From contig NZ_CP015243.1 in assembly GCF_001648175.1 (NCBI RefSeq), positions 434,001 to 498,000 of the forward strand: 64,000 bases of DNA, given 5' to 3'. The DNA is from Halotalea alkalilenta (GTDB lineage Bacteria > Pseudomonadota > Gammaproteobacteria > Pseudomonadales > Halomonadaceae). Numbering within the stretch: position 1 is the stretch's first letter; each line of letters starts with the position of its first letter. Position numbers and translations under genes: made by a program. The notes under the pieces were generated by a model, which did no database searches, was not told the DNA's origin, and saw only the letters and a program-made list of their open reading frames with translations. Shown piece by piece: positions 26,574-34,717 of the stretch.

Positions 26574-27779
26574 GTGGATAACCTGCTGATGTCCATTCGC
26601 CGTCTTCGCGCCGGAATACTCTGCCGACTTTCGCCTTCCATACCGCTGCGTCGCGTCTGCGCTGCGCTGCTCGGCCTGGGAGCGCTCGGCATGCTCGGCG
26701 CCTGTAGCACCGCCAGCACCACCTCACCACAGCCGGGCACGCCGGTGGTGATCAGCTCGCCCGGGGCGGCGCCGAGCCTGCCGGTGCCGCCGGATCCCCA
26801 GCACACCCGCCTCGAAGCCTCGGACTGGCATGGACTGCCAGGCTGGTCGCAGGATAACGCGCTTTCGGCCTGGAGCGCATTTCGCTCGAGCTGCCTCGCG
26901 CTGGTCAGAAAATCCAACTGGCAGCGGGTCTGCAAGAGCTCCGAAACCATCGACCCACTGGATAGCCGTGCGATCCAGCGCTTTTTCGAAACCAACTTCG
27001 TTCCCTATGCCGTGGTCAACGACGACGGCTCCACCACCGGCACCATCACTGGCTACTACGAGCCGATCCTGCGCGGTTCCCGCACTCGACACGGCCCTTA
27101 CCAGGTTCCCTTGCACCGCCTGCCCACCGGGCTCAGCAAGGCACAGCTCACCCAACCTCGCGCAACGCTGCTCGGCAGCGGTGTACTCAAAGGCCATGAG
27201 CTGGTGTGGGTCGACGACCCGGTGGAGGCGGCCTATCTGCAGATCCAGGGATCGGGGCTGATCGAGCTCGACGATGGCACCGTGATGCGTGTCGGCTTCG
27301 CCGGTACCAACGAACGAGCGTTCAACTCGTTCAGCCGCTGGCTGCTCGATCGCCGCCAGATCACCCCCGCCCAGGCGACGATGCCGGGCATCCGTACCTG
27401 GGCCAAGTCGCATCCCCAGCAGGTCGAGCAGATGCTCAACGTCAATCCTCGCTACATCTATTTCCGCGAACTGCCGCCTGAGTTCGCCGATCCTCAGCTC
27501 GGGCCTATCGGTGCGCTGGGCGTGCCGCTGACCGCGGAGCGCAGCATCGCAGTCGACCCGAGCAAGATCCCCCTGGGCGCGCCGGTATTCCTCTCCACGA
27601 CTCGTCCCTATAGCAGCGAGCCGCTGCAGCGGCTGATGGTGGCCCAGGACACCGGTAGCGCGATCAAGGGCGCGGTGCGTGCCGACTTCTTCTGGGGACG
27701 CGGCGACACCGCCGGCGAAAGCGCTGGGCGGATGAAACAAAATGGCCAGCTGTGGGTGCTCATGCCCAACGCTCGCTGA
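26574..27779 (+). CDS. mltA: Membrane-bound lytic murein transglycosylase A
   Basis: MltA cleaves glycan strands of peptidoglycan to 1,6-anhydroMurNAc products from the outer membrane. The product of about 400 aa has a lipoprotein signal (LGALGMLGAC), the MltA barrel domain (TGYYEPILRGSR, GSGLIELDDGTVMRVGFAGTN), and the C-terminal 3D domain with the catalytic-Asp region VAQDTGSAIKGAVRADFFWG. The start is GTG 26574 (AGAGG about 11 nt upstream) or ATG 26589; both keep the signal peptide. A strong terminator follows at 27849. Confidence 0.94.
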   Translation: MDNLLMSIRRLRAGILCRLSPSIPLRRVCAALLGLGALGMLGACSTASTTSPQPGTPVVISSPGAAPSLPVPPDPQHTRLEASDWHGLPGWSQDNALSAWSAFRSSCLALVRKSNWQRVCKSSETIDPLDSRAIQRFFETNFVPYAVVNDDGSTTGTITGYYEPILRGSRTRHGPYQVPLHRLPTGLSKAQLTQPRATLLGSGVLKGHELVWVDDPVEAAYLQIQGSGLIELDDGTVMRVGFAGTNERAFNSFSRWLLDRRQITPAQATMPGIRTWAKSHPQQVEQMLNVNPRYIYFRELPPEFADPQLGPIGALGVPLTAERSIAVDPSKIPLGAPVFLSTTRPYSSEPLQRLMVAQDTGSAIKGAVRADFFWGRGDTAGESAGRMKQNGQLWVLMPNAR

Positions 27780-28122
27780 GGCTGGCACGGAACTTGCCTA
27801 AGTTGATTGCTCAATAGTCGCATGCCTTGGCCCGTCCTCGTGACGAAGCCGGACCCGGAGACTTCCGGGTCCGGTTCTTTCTCTCGCCAGCCCACGCCTT
27901 TTCAACCGCGTTTCGGCTATCATTACGCCATTGAGCCCCCGCCAGGCATTGCCTTCGAGCTCGAAACGACGATCCACGCGAACCGACTCCCCCACCCCGG
28001 AGCAATCGCCAAGGGTCGTCATTCGCCGTCCGCTGCACCAAAAGTGTCCAGGCCGGCAAGCTTCGCAGCGCCATCCCGCTGCGTGACTTCCATCCCCGAC
28101 TACCCTTCGGGAGATCACGACC
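27780..28122. other. Intergenic region between mltA and the YitT-like gene
   Basis: This 343-bp stretch contains the mltA terminator (27849-27882) and the upstream region of the YitT-like gene. No coding frame with an SD is seen. Confidence 0.5.
27849..27882 (+). terminator. Rho-independent terminator of mltA
   Basis: A perfect 11-bp stem CCGGACCCGGA/TCCGGGTCCGG with a GACT loop is followed by TTCTTTCT. It lies about 70 nt beyond the mltA stop. Confidence 0.88.
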
Positions 28123-28764
28123 ATGTTGAATCCGCTTTCGCCCCGCTGGCGATCCTACTTCACCCTGTTCCAGGGCTGCCTGCTCAGTGCGCTCGGCATC
28201 CATCTGCTGCAGTCGGGCGGTATGCTGATGAGCAGCACAGCTGGCCTTGGCCTGCTGCTCGAACGGGTCACGGCGCTCGACTTCGCGATGCTGTTCTTCA
28301 TCATCAACCTGCCTTTCTATCTGCTTGGCTGGCGCTCCCTGGGCCGCGCCTTCACCTTGCGCACCCTTGCCTGCGTCACCCTGCTGTCGCTGCTGATCAA
28401 GGCATTCGGCGATTGGCTGCCGCTCGGTGACATCAGCCTGCCGATCGCGGCTATCGCCGCCGGACTGCTACTGGGTGTGGGACTGGCGATGATGTTTCGC
28501 GAAAACGCCTCGCTCGGGGGCATCAACATCCTTGCCCTGCATCTCGAACGCAGCCGCGGCTGGCATGCCGCACGCACCACGGCCTGCTGGGATCTCGCCC
28601 TGGTCGCCACCGCGATGCTGGTCTACAGCCCCTCGGAGATCATCTTCTCGCTGCTCGCCTTCGCGGTGCTGGCCGTGGTTCTGGCCCATCACCATCGCAA
28701 GCAGTCGACCAGCGAGACACCGGCACGGAGTGAGCAGCAGCGGCTCGAGCGCGCACGCGCCTGA
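28123..28764 (+). CDS. YitT-family integral membrane protein
   Basis: This 213-aa inner-membrane protein has about five hydrophobic segments. It has the YitT-like pattern of an N-terminal glycine-rich TM (GCLLSALGIHLLQSGGMLMSSTAGLGLLL), a second FFIINLPFYLLGWRSLG, and a central GVGLAMMFRENASLGGINILAL. The family is uncharacterised. The SD GGGAG precedes the ATG at 28123. The C-terminus is a charged soluble tail (about 195-213). It is upstream of, and in the same direction as, the YpfJ-type metallopeptidase (81 nt gap). Confidence 0.82.
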   Translation: MLNPLSPRWRSYFTLFQGCLLSALGIHLLQSGGMLMSSTAGLGLLLERVTALDFAMLFFIINLPFYLLGWRSLGRAFTLRTLACVTLLSLLIKAFGDWLPLGDISLPIAAIAAGLLLGVGLAMMFRENASLGGINILALHLERSRGWHAARTTACWDLALVATAMLVYSPSEIIFSLLAFAVLAVVLAHHHRKQSTSETPARSEQQRLERARA

Positions 28765-28845
28765 TAGCGAAAGTATGGAAACGGCGTTTTGCTCCAAGCC
28801 TGTTAAACTCAGCTCAAGTTGAGTAGTCATCCGGAGTGGACGCCG

Positions 28846-29724
28846 ATGAAGTGGGACAAGGGTCGTCGTAGCGACAACGTCGAGGATCGACGTAGTGCGG
28901 GATCGGGCAGGCGCCTGCCGATAGGCGGCAAAGGGCTGAGCCTTGGCGGCGTTGCCATCGTGCTGGTGGTGGGCATGCTGCTTGGGCAGGACCCGCTTCA
29001 GCTGCTGGGCCAATTGATCGGCCAGGAAGGCTACGAACAGAGCCCGCCGACCCAGCAGCAGGTCGATGATCCCGAACAGGCACAGCGGGTCGACTTCGTC
29101 AGGGCGATTCTCGGCGATACCGAGGATACCTGGCAGCAGCTCTTCGACGAGCGCGGCGAACGCTACAGCGATCCACGGCTGGTACTGTTCAACGGCGGCG
29201 TCGACTCCGCCTGCGGCTTCGCCTCATCGGCGGTCGGCCCGTTCTACTGTCCGGGCGACGACCAAGTCTATCTCGATCTCTCCTTCTTCGATGAAATGGC
29301 CCAGCGCTTCTCCGCCGCCGGCGACTTCGCCCAAGCCTACGTGATCGCGCACGAAGTCGGCCACCACGTCCAGAACCAGCTGGGTATCTCACAGCGGGTG
29401 CAGCAGCTGAGCCAGAGCGGTGCGCCGATGGAAGGCGCCGACGGCCTCTCGGTGCGACAGGAGCTACAGGCCGACTGCTTCGCCGGGATTTGGGCCAACC
29501 GCGCCCAGGCTCGCCACGCCTGGCTCGAGAGCGGCGACGTGGAAGAAGCGCTCAACGCCGCCAGCGCGATAGGTGACGACCGCCTGCAGCGCGAGACCCA
29601 AGGCCAGGTAGTACCCGACGCCTTCACCCACGGCAGCTCCGCCCAGCGCGTCGCCTGGTTCCAGCGCGGCTTCAGCGCCGGCGACATCGATCAGTGCGAT
29701 AGCTTCAGCGCCGACACGCTTTGA
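28846..29724 (+). CDS. YpfJ-type neutral zinc metallopeptidase
   Basis: This 292-aa membrane-anchored protein has a short basic N-terminus (MKWDKGRRSDNVEDRR, typical of the family), a single TM (about 35-55), then an extracytoplasmic peptidase domain with the zinc motif HEVGHHVQNQLG and a downstream acidic RQELQADCFAGIWA. YpfJ homologues are predicted zinc proteases of unknown substrate. I chose the ATG at 28846 because GGAG precedes it and the family N-terminus matches; the in-frame start at 28819 adds nine residues. Confidence 0.9.
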   Translation: MKWDKGRRSDNVEDRRSAGSGRRLPIGGKGLSLGGVAIVLVVGMLLGQDPLQLLGQLIGQEGYEQSPPTQQQVDDPEQAQRVDFVRAILGDTEDTWQQLFDERGERYSDPRLVLFNGGVDSACGFASSAVGPFYCPGDDQVYLDLSFFDEMAQRFSAAGDFAQAYVIAHEVGHHVQNQLGISQRVQQLSQSGAPMEGADGLSVRQELQADCFAGIWANRAQARHAWLESGDVEEALNAASAIGDDRLQRETQGQVVPDAFTHGSSAQRVAWFQRGFSAGDIDQCDSFSADTL

Positions 29725-29741
29725 GATTCGTGGTGAGCCAT

Positions 29742-29783
29742 GTCCCTCGATCGTTCGTTCCTCACACTCGGGACGAACGGGTT
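29742..29783. repeat. Dispersed palindromic repeat element
   Basis: TCCCTCGATCGTTCGTTCC...GGGACGAACGGG shares its end with the 163-bp repeats at 10911-11318. CGTTCGT and ACGAACG pair as a small hairpin between the metallopeptidase and ornithine carbamoyltransferase genes. It is probably a REP-like element that may also stabilise or end the two convergent transcripts. Confidence 0.6.
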
Positions 29784-29785
29784 TA

Positions 29786-30790
29786 TCAACCGAGGGAGGC
29801 GACCATCACTGCCTTGATCGTGTGCAGCCTGTTCTCAGCCTGGTCGAAGGCGACGTTGGCCGGTGATTCGAACACCGCCTCGGTGACTTCGATGCCATCC
29901 GCGAGCTCGGGATAGCGCTCGGCGACCTGCCGGCCGATCGCGGTCTCGGTATTGTGGAAGGCGGGCAGGCAGTGCATGAACTTGACCGCAGGATTGTTGG
30001 CCGCGGCCATCATCGCGGTATCGACCCGATAGGGTGAGAGCAGCGCGATGCGCTCGTCCCAGGCCTCGACCGGCTCGCCCATCGAGACCCAGATGTCGGT
30101 ATGGATGAAATCGACCCCGTCCACCGCCGCCTTCGCCTCCTCGGTGAGCGTGATCCTTGCACCGCTCGACTCGGCAAAGCCACGGCACTGATCGACGAAC
30201 TCCTCGTCCGGCCACAGCTCGCGCGGCGCGCCGATGCGTACGTCCATGCCGAGCTTGGCGCCGATCATCAGAAGCGATCTGCCCATGTTGTAACGCGCGT
30301 CACCCAGGTAGGCATAGCTGATCTGCCTAAGCGGCTTGTCGCAGTGCTCGCGCATGGTCATCACATCGGCGAGCATCTGGGTCGGATGGAACTGCGCGGT
30401 CAGCCCGTTGAACACCGGCACGCCGGCATAGCGGGCCAGCTCCTCGACGGTCGACTGCTCGGCGCCGCGGTATTCGATCGCATCGAACATCCGCCCGAGC
30501 ACCCGCGCGGTGTCCTTGATCGACTCCTTGTGCCCGATCTGCGACGAGGAAGGCTCGATGTAGGTGACCCCGGCGCCTTGGTCGCGCGCCGCCACCTCGA
30601 AAGCGCAGCGGGTGCGGGTGGAGGTCTTCTCGAAGATCAGCGCGATGTTCTTGCCGATCAGGCGCTGATTCTCGAGCCCGGCGTACTTGGCGCGCTTGAG
30701 ATCGATGGACAGGTCGACCAGGAACTCGATCTCACGCCTGTCATGGTGCATGAGACTTAGAAGATGGCGGTTTTTGAGGTTGAAGGCCAT
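29786..30790 (-). CDS. argF: Ornithine carbamoyltransferase (ArcB-type sequence)
   Basis: The enzyme interconverts ornithine plus carbamoyl phosphate with citrulline. The 334-aa protein has the carbamoyl-phosphate motif [41 protein letters not shown], and the ornithine/citrulline loop [12 protein letters not shown]. The N-terminus ([16 protein letters not shown]) and general pattern are closer to the catabolic ArcB of Pseudomonas than to E. coli ArgF. No arcA, arcC or arcD lies nearby, so it may serve arginine synthesis instead. The AT-rich island begins about 155 nt upstream of its start. Confidence 0.93.
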   Translation of the reverse strand: MAFNLKNRHLLSLMHHDRREIEFLVDLSIDLKRAKYAGLENQRLIGKNIALIFEKTSTRTRCAFEVAARDQGAGVTYIEPSSSQIGHKESIKDTARVLGRMFDAIEYRGAEQSTVEELARYAGVPVFNGLTAQFHPTQMLADVMTMREHCDKPLRQISYAYLGDARYNMGRSLLMIGAKLGMDVRIGAPRELWPDEEFVDQCRGFAESSGARITLTEEAKAAVDGVDFIHTDIWVSMGEPVEAWDERIALLSPYRVDTAMMAAANNPAVKFMHCLPAFHNTETAIGRQVAERYPELADGIEVTEAVFESPANVAFDQAENRLHTIKAVMVASLG

Positions 30791-30988
30791 GACGCTGTTT
30801 CCATGAAAATAGCGAACGATCGCAGCGATTGGCTGCCTCGTTCGTCACCAAGAGAATCCCCGACCATAGCAGGAACCGCGAGCCAAGCGAAGCGCCGGGA
30901 TAACCTCCCCGCTCGTCCCAGCACCTCCTCCAAAGGGACAATTGCTTTGTACCACAACCATGGTTTATATTCTTCTTTTTTAATACAT

Positions 30989-31017
30989 TTGAAAATTTAA
31001 TAAAATACTAAAATACT
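30989..31017 (+). promoter_or_regulatory. Candidate sigma-70 promoter of the island membrane protein
   Basis: TTGAAA (30989-30994) and AATACT (31012-31017) are separated by 17 nt, close to consensus. The predicted transcript would start near 31024, only about 9 nt before the first ATG and 21 nt before the ATG at 31045. In AT-rich DNA such matches arise easily by chance. Confidence 0.45.
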
Positions 31018-31032
31018 TAAAATTAAAAAAAC

Positions 31033-31659
31033 ATGGTGAACTATATGGCTAACCATCTGCTGGCAGGGCTATTCGGATTAGTCGTTGCAATTTTAATTGC
31101 ACTACTGACGTCTTTTTTGCAACAAAGGAATTGGCGAAATCAAGCTTTAGTAAAAGAATATGATAGAGAAAGAGAATCGGCTATCTCTTTAATAAGTGAA
31201 CTATCATCTTTATTACATAAGCGTATTTACAGACAGAAGAGATACTTATGGGCTACCCAAAGCCCTAATAATAATCAAGCAGATATTGATGAGTATCGCT
31301 CCACACTTCTAGAATGGAACGATAAACTGGGAGAAATTAGTGTTCGATTAGAATACTCTTTTGGAAAAGAAGCCTCTTTGGAGTTGGAAAGAAATTTTCA
31401 GCAAGAGTTGGCTTCAATAAATTCTATTATTTATGGTGTTCAAATAGGAAAATCTTCACCACAAAGTCTACATGGGCTTGAAACACGTTTAAACACTCTC
31501 ACTGGGTTGTCCAATATATTGATAGAAAAATTTCTACTTAGAATCAGATTGATGCGCTTTGCATCCTTCTCTGGTCGAGGAGAAATTAGTTTTCAAAATA
31601 GAAGCAATTTGTCACATTTTTACTTATTCCGAAGACTATTAGGAATGACCCAAAAGTGA
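31033..31659 (+). CDS. Island protein: N-terminal membrane anchor with helical, charged domain
   Basis: I do not recognise a family. The 208-aa product has one strong TM segment near the N-terminus (about residues 8-29, LLAGLFGLVVAILIALLTSFL), then a long highly charged helical region (about 30-165) with coiled-coil character (KEYDRERESAISLISELSS, LEWNDKLGEISVRLEYS) and a basic C-terminus. Start is ATG 31033 or 31045; the second has GGTG upstream. Codon use is AT-rich and unlike the flanking housekeeping genes. Its 3' end overlaps the convergent GT51-like gene by 21 nt. A role with the GT51 protein at the membrane is inferred only from proximity. Confidence 0.72.
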   Translation: MVNYMANHLLAGLFGLVVAILIALLTSFLQQRNWRNQALVKEYDRERESAISLISELSSLLHKRIYRQKRYLWATQSPNNNQADIDEYRSTLLEWNDKLGEISVRLEYSFGKEASLELERNFQQELASINSIIYGVQIGKSSPQSLHGLETRLNTLTGLSNILIEKFLLRIRLMRFASFSGRGEISFQNRSNLSHFYLFRRLLGMTQK

Positions 31660-32340
31660 AAGTGAAAATTCCATTCTTTTTCTAATATTGTAACTCCATC
31701 TAGGAGAAATTTTATACGCTTCCGTAAAAAAACGATCTATGTCGCAAATATGCAATAAAAAAATCAAATTTTCAGCAAAAACTATAGACTTAGGCATCGG
31801 ATAGACTAGTAGACTAGCCACTAATGCAGCTTCTCTTTCATCTAACTCATTGCTTGCTTTCCCAAAGAGACGGTTGCTAGCACTGTCACAACCATTTAGC
31901 TTATATCCAAAATATGCGCAGCTTAAATAAGTCCTCAATATTCTAATTTTGTTTACACGATGACTTAACAGCCAAGCCAACATTAATTCATTAAACTTCC
32001 TTCCAAAGGTTCTCTCACGTCTATTTAAATAAGTACGAACATATTGTTGCTCTATAGTACTCATTCCACCAATTCTTTTATTTTTTAAGATTTGACGTAA
32101 AATCCTCCAAACAGCACGATAATCAATTCCTTTATGTTTAAAATAATATCTATCTTCCAGCGCAAGAACATGTCGTTCCAATACCTGAAGACCATTTGAA
32201 TATAACAAACTCGAGTCCCATCTAGGTTGCATAGTATCCAGTATTAGTTCATCGAGTGAAATATTAAAAAAGATAAGCCATCCTTTAATATCAAACCAAT
32301 ATTTGGGTTCACCACTGCAATAAGGTATTTTTATTTTCAT
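31639..32340 (-). CDS. Stand-alone GT51 peptidoglycan glycosyltransferase-like protein
   Basis: The 233-aa product carries the GT51 (lipid II polymerase) motifs in order: ALEDRYYFKHKGID with catalytic-position E62, GGMSTIEQQYVR (91-102), RKFNE with E118, KIRILRTYLSCAYFG (131-145), and the alpha-helical end DEREAALVASLLVYP (167-181). Both glutamates of the family are present. Unlike MtgA or class A PBPs it has no clear N-terminal TM anchor, only a mildly hydrophobic stretch (20-35), and no transpeptidase domain. The SD AAAAGGA abuts the ATG at 32340. It is AT-rich and foreign in composition. It may be a cell-wall-acting accessory factor; its true activity is unknown. Confidence 0.82.
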   Translation of the reverse strand: MKIKIPYCSGEPKYWFDIKGWLIFFNISLDELILDTMQPRWDSSLLYSNGLQVLERHVLALEDRYYFKHKGIDYRAVWRILRQILKNKRIGGMSTIEQQYVRTYLNRRERTFGRKFNELMLAWLLSHRVNKIRILRTYLSCAYFGYKLNGCDSASNRLFGKASNELDEREAALVASLLVYPMPKSIVFAENLIFLLHICDIDRFFTEAYKISPRWSYNIRKRMEFSLSLLGHS

Positions 32341-32801
32341 GTCCTTTTCATTTCCTCAGATCGATAAGAATCTAATTTAAAAGTTATTCCAAAAAATTAT
32401 TGCCAAGATGCTAAAAATCAATGTTTTTAAGAGTACCGAATTATAGAAAGCATCCTATATCCATCTTTTGTACCAATAAGTTACTCGTCTACTGCACATA
32501 TGCTAAAAAATACTTTTACACAGCCACCATGGTCGACTAATTCTTACAAACAAGTCCATTCCGCCAAAATTCTGCCGACACTCATAGAGAATGACAACTA
32601 CGATGCGCTGTCGTTTTGGTAGTAAAGATAGATTTTAGCAGTCTGAATAGGCTGTGAATAGATGTGGTTCATGAATCGATTACGTCCGCTCAGGTAAATC
32701 AATCGGTGAAGGACTTGCCATTGTCGGTCAGCACTTTCCTCCCTTGAACAACGCCTTCTCTTTTAAACTTGCAAGCGTCCGATGCCGAGTGGCTATTGCT
32801 C
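32341..32801. other. AT-rich region between the GT51-like gene and glmS
   Basis: This 461-bp region has no complete gene. It holds the promoter region of the leftward GT51-like gene, the transposase fragment at 32699-32758, and the composition boundary next to the glmS stop at 32802. Confidence 0.55.
32699..32758 (-). pseudogene. Transposase fragment (DDE/rve core, IS481- or IS3-like)
   Basis: Read leftward, this stretch encodes EGVVQGRKVLTDNGKSFTD then a stop. LTDNGxxFTD is the second-Asp motif of the integrase catalytic core in IS481/IS3-type transposases. No other part of the enzyme is recognisable on either side, so only a scrap remains. It marks past mobile-element activity at the glmS edge of the island. 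Confidence 0.62.
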
Positions 32802-34640
32802 TCACTCCACCGTAACGCTTTTGGCCAGGTTACGGGGCTGATCGACGTCCGTGCCGCGCAGCACCGCGACGTGGTAGGCGAGCAGTTGCAGCGGCAGGGT
32901 GTAGACGATCGGGGCGAGCAGTTCGTCGACCGCGGGCAGTGCGATCACGGTGACGCCTTCGCTTTCGCGAATTCCTGAGGCTTCGTCGGCGAAGACGAAC
33001 AGCTGGCCGCCGCGGGTGCGCACCTCCTGGAGGTTCGATTTGAGCTTCTCGAGCAGCTCGTCGTTGGGCGCTACCGCGACCACCGGCATATCGCCGTCCA
33101 CCAGCGCCAGAGGGCCATGCTTGAGCTCGCCTGCAGGATAGGCCTCGGCATGGATGTAGGAGATCTCCTTGAGCTTCAGCGCGCCTTCCAGGGCGATCGG
33201 GAACTGCGTTCCGCGGCCTAGGAACAGTGCGTGCTGCTTTTCGCCGAAGGCGGAGGCGAGCCGCTCGATGGTGGCGTCGAGCTTAAGCGTTCGGGCGATC
33301 ACCCGGGGCAGTCCGCGCAGCGCTTCGATCAGCCCGGCGGCGACCGGGTCGTCGCCCTGGCGAACCCGGCGCAGCGACAGCGCGAGCAGCATAAGGGCGG
33401 TAAGCTGGGTGGTGAACGCCTTGGTCGAGGCAACGCCGATCTCGGGGCCGGCGAGGGTCAGAAGCGAAAGCTGCGACTCACGCACCAGCGAACTGCCGGC
33501 GACGTTGCAGATCGCAAGGCTGCCCAGATAGTCACCGCGCCCCTGGGCATGGCGCAGCGCGGCGAGGGTGTCGGCGGTCTCACCGGACTGCGACAGGGTG
33601 ACGAACAGCGTGTTGCGCGGCACCACCACTTCGCGGTAGCGGTATTCGGAGGCGACCTCGACCTGGGTCGGGATGCCGGCGAGCTTCTCGAGCCAGTAGC
33701 GGGCGACCATTCCGGCGTGGTAGCTGGTGCCGCAGGCCACGATGTGAATCGCCTCTATCCGCTCGAACAGCTCCTCGGCGGTGGCGCCGAAGGCGCGCGA
33801 CAGCGCATGGTCCGAAGCAAGGCGCCCTTCGAGCGTGGCAGCGATCACCTCCGACTGCTCGAAGATCTCTTTTTGCATGAAGTGGCGAAAGCGCCCTTTG
33901 CTCGCCGCGCCATCGCCGTGCTCGTAGGTGACCACCGCGCGCTCGACCGGCTGCCCGGTACGGTCGTGGATCTCGAGCGCACCGCCGCGGCAGAGCTGCA
34001 CCACATCGCCCTCGTGCAGGTAGATGAAGCGATCGGTGACCTGCAACAGCGCCAGCGGATCGGAGGCGAGGAAGATTTCATCGATGCCGACCCCGACCAC
34101 CAGTGGGCTGCCCTTGCGCGCGCCGATGATCCGCTCGCCCTGGTCACGGTGCATGACCGCGATCGCATAGGCACCATCGAGCCGCGCGATCACCCGTTCG
34201 ACCGCGGCGAAAAGATCACCCAGGCGAGAGAATTCACGATCGATCAGGTGCGCGATCACCTCGGTATCGGTCTCGGAGGAGAAACGGTAGCCGTCGGCTT
34301 CGAGTTCCACGCGCAGAGGCTCGAAGTTCTCGATGATGCCGTTGTGCACCACCGCCAGGCGGCCGTTGGAGAAGTGCGGATGGGCATTCTCCACCGTCGG
34401 CCGGCCGTGGGTCGCCCAGCGGGTATGGGCGATCCCGCAGCGTCCGGAGAGCGGTGCCCTGGCGAGCTCGGCTTCCAACGCGGCGACCTTGCCCACCGCC
34501 CGCCGGCGTGCAAGCGCGCTTTGGTCATCGAGCGTCGCCATGCCGGCGCTATCGTAGCCGCGATACTCGAGCCGCTTGAGCCCTTCGAGCAGGATACCCT
34601 GCACCTGCCGGCAAGCGATCGCTCCAACGATCCCGCACAT
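32802..34640 (-). CDS. glmS: Glucosamine-6-phosphate synthase GlmS
   Basis: GlmS makes glucosamine-6-phosphate from fructose-6-phosphate and glutamine, feeding peptidoglycan and LPS synthesis. The 612-aa protein begins MCGIVGAIA, with the N-terminal Cys2 glutaminase nucleophile. It contains two SIS isomerase domains (about 290-430 and 460-600; SQSGETADT, LKLKEISYIHAEAYPAGELKHGP). It ends in NLAKSVTVE, as is typical, and this coding end is the Tn7 target. It is 77 nt downstream of the DeoR-type regulator and leftward. The AT-rich island begins right after its stop. Confidence 0.98.
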   Translation of the reverse strand: MCGIVGAIACRQVQGILLEGLKRLEYRGYDSAGMATLDDQSALARRRAVGKVAALEAELARAPLSGRCGIAHTRWATHGRPTVENAHPHFSNGRLAVVHNGIIENFEPLRVELEADGYRFSSETDTEVIAHLIDREFSRLGDLFAAVERVIARLDGAYAIAVMHRDQGERIIGARKGSPLVVGVGIDEIFLASDPLALLQVTDRFIYLHEGDVVQLCRGGALEIHDRTGQPVERAVVTYEHGDGAASKGRFRHFMQKEIFEQSEVIAATLEGRLASDHALSRAFGATAEELFERIEAIHIVACGTSYHAGMVARYWLEKLAGIPTQVEVASEYRYREVVVPRNTLFVTLSQSGETADTLAALRHAQGRGDYLGSLAICNVAGSSLVRESQLSLLTLAGPEIGVASTKAFTTQLTALMLLALSLRRVRQGDDPVAAGLIEALRGLPRVIARTLKLDATIERLASAFGEKQHALFLGRGTQFPIALEGALKLKEISYIHAEAYPAGELKHGPLALVDGDMPVVAVAPNDELLEKLKSNLQEVRTRGGQLFVFADEASGIRESEGVTVIALPAVDELLAPIVYTLPLQLLAYHVAVLRGTDVDQPRNLAKSVTVE

Positions 34641-34717
34641 AGCCCTTCTCCTCGCGCTCGCCCCGGCAATGCAAGGGCGCTTGATGAATCCTGCTTGATC
34701 AATGTTCCGAGACGAAC

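Larger units (their letters stand above)
30945..32790. mobile_element. AT-rich genomic island at the glmS 3' end (attTn7 position)
   Basis: Base composition changes abruptly from GC-rich to strongly AT-rich near 30945 and returns near 32765-32790, about 10-40 nt beyond the glmS stop. The island holds two genes (31033 and 32340) unlike their neighbours in codon use, and a transposase fragment at the glmS edge. The end of glmS (LAKSVTVE stop) is the sequence recognised by Tn7 TnsD, and insertions occur about 25 bp beyond it. No Tn7 terminal sequence or transposition genes are visible, so the element, if Tn7-like, has decayed. Confidence 0.72.

Noticed and set aside
30940..32800. Tn7 ends or a complete Tn7-like transposon
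   Set aside because: No TGTGGGCGG-type terminus, no repeated TnsB-site pattern and no tns genes could be seen; only the position and composition support a Tn7-like origin.
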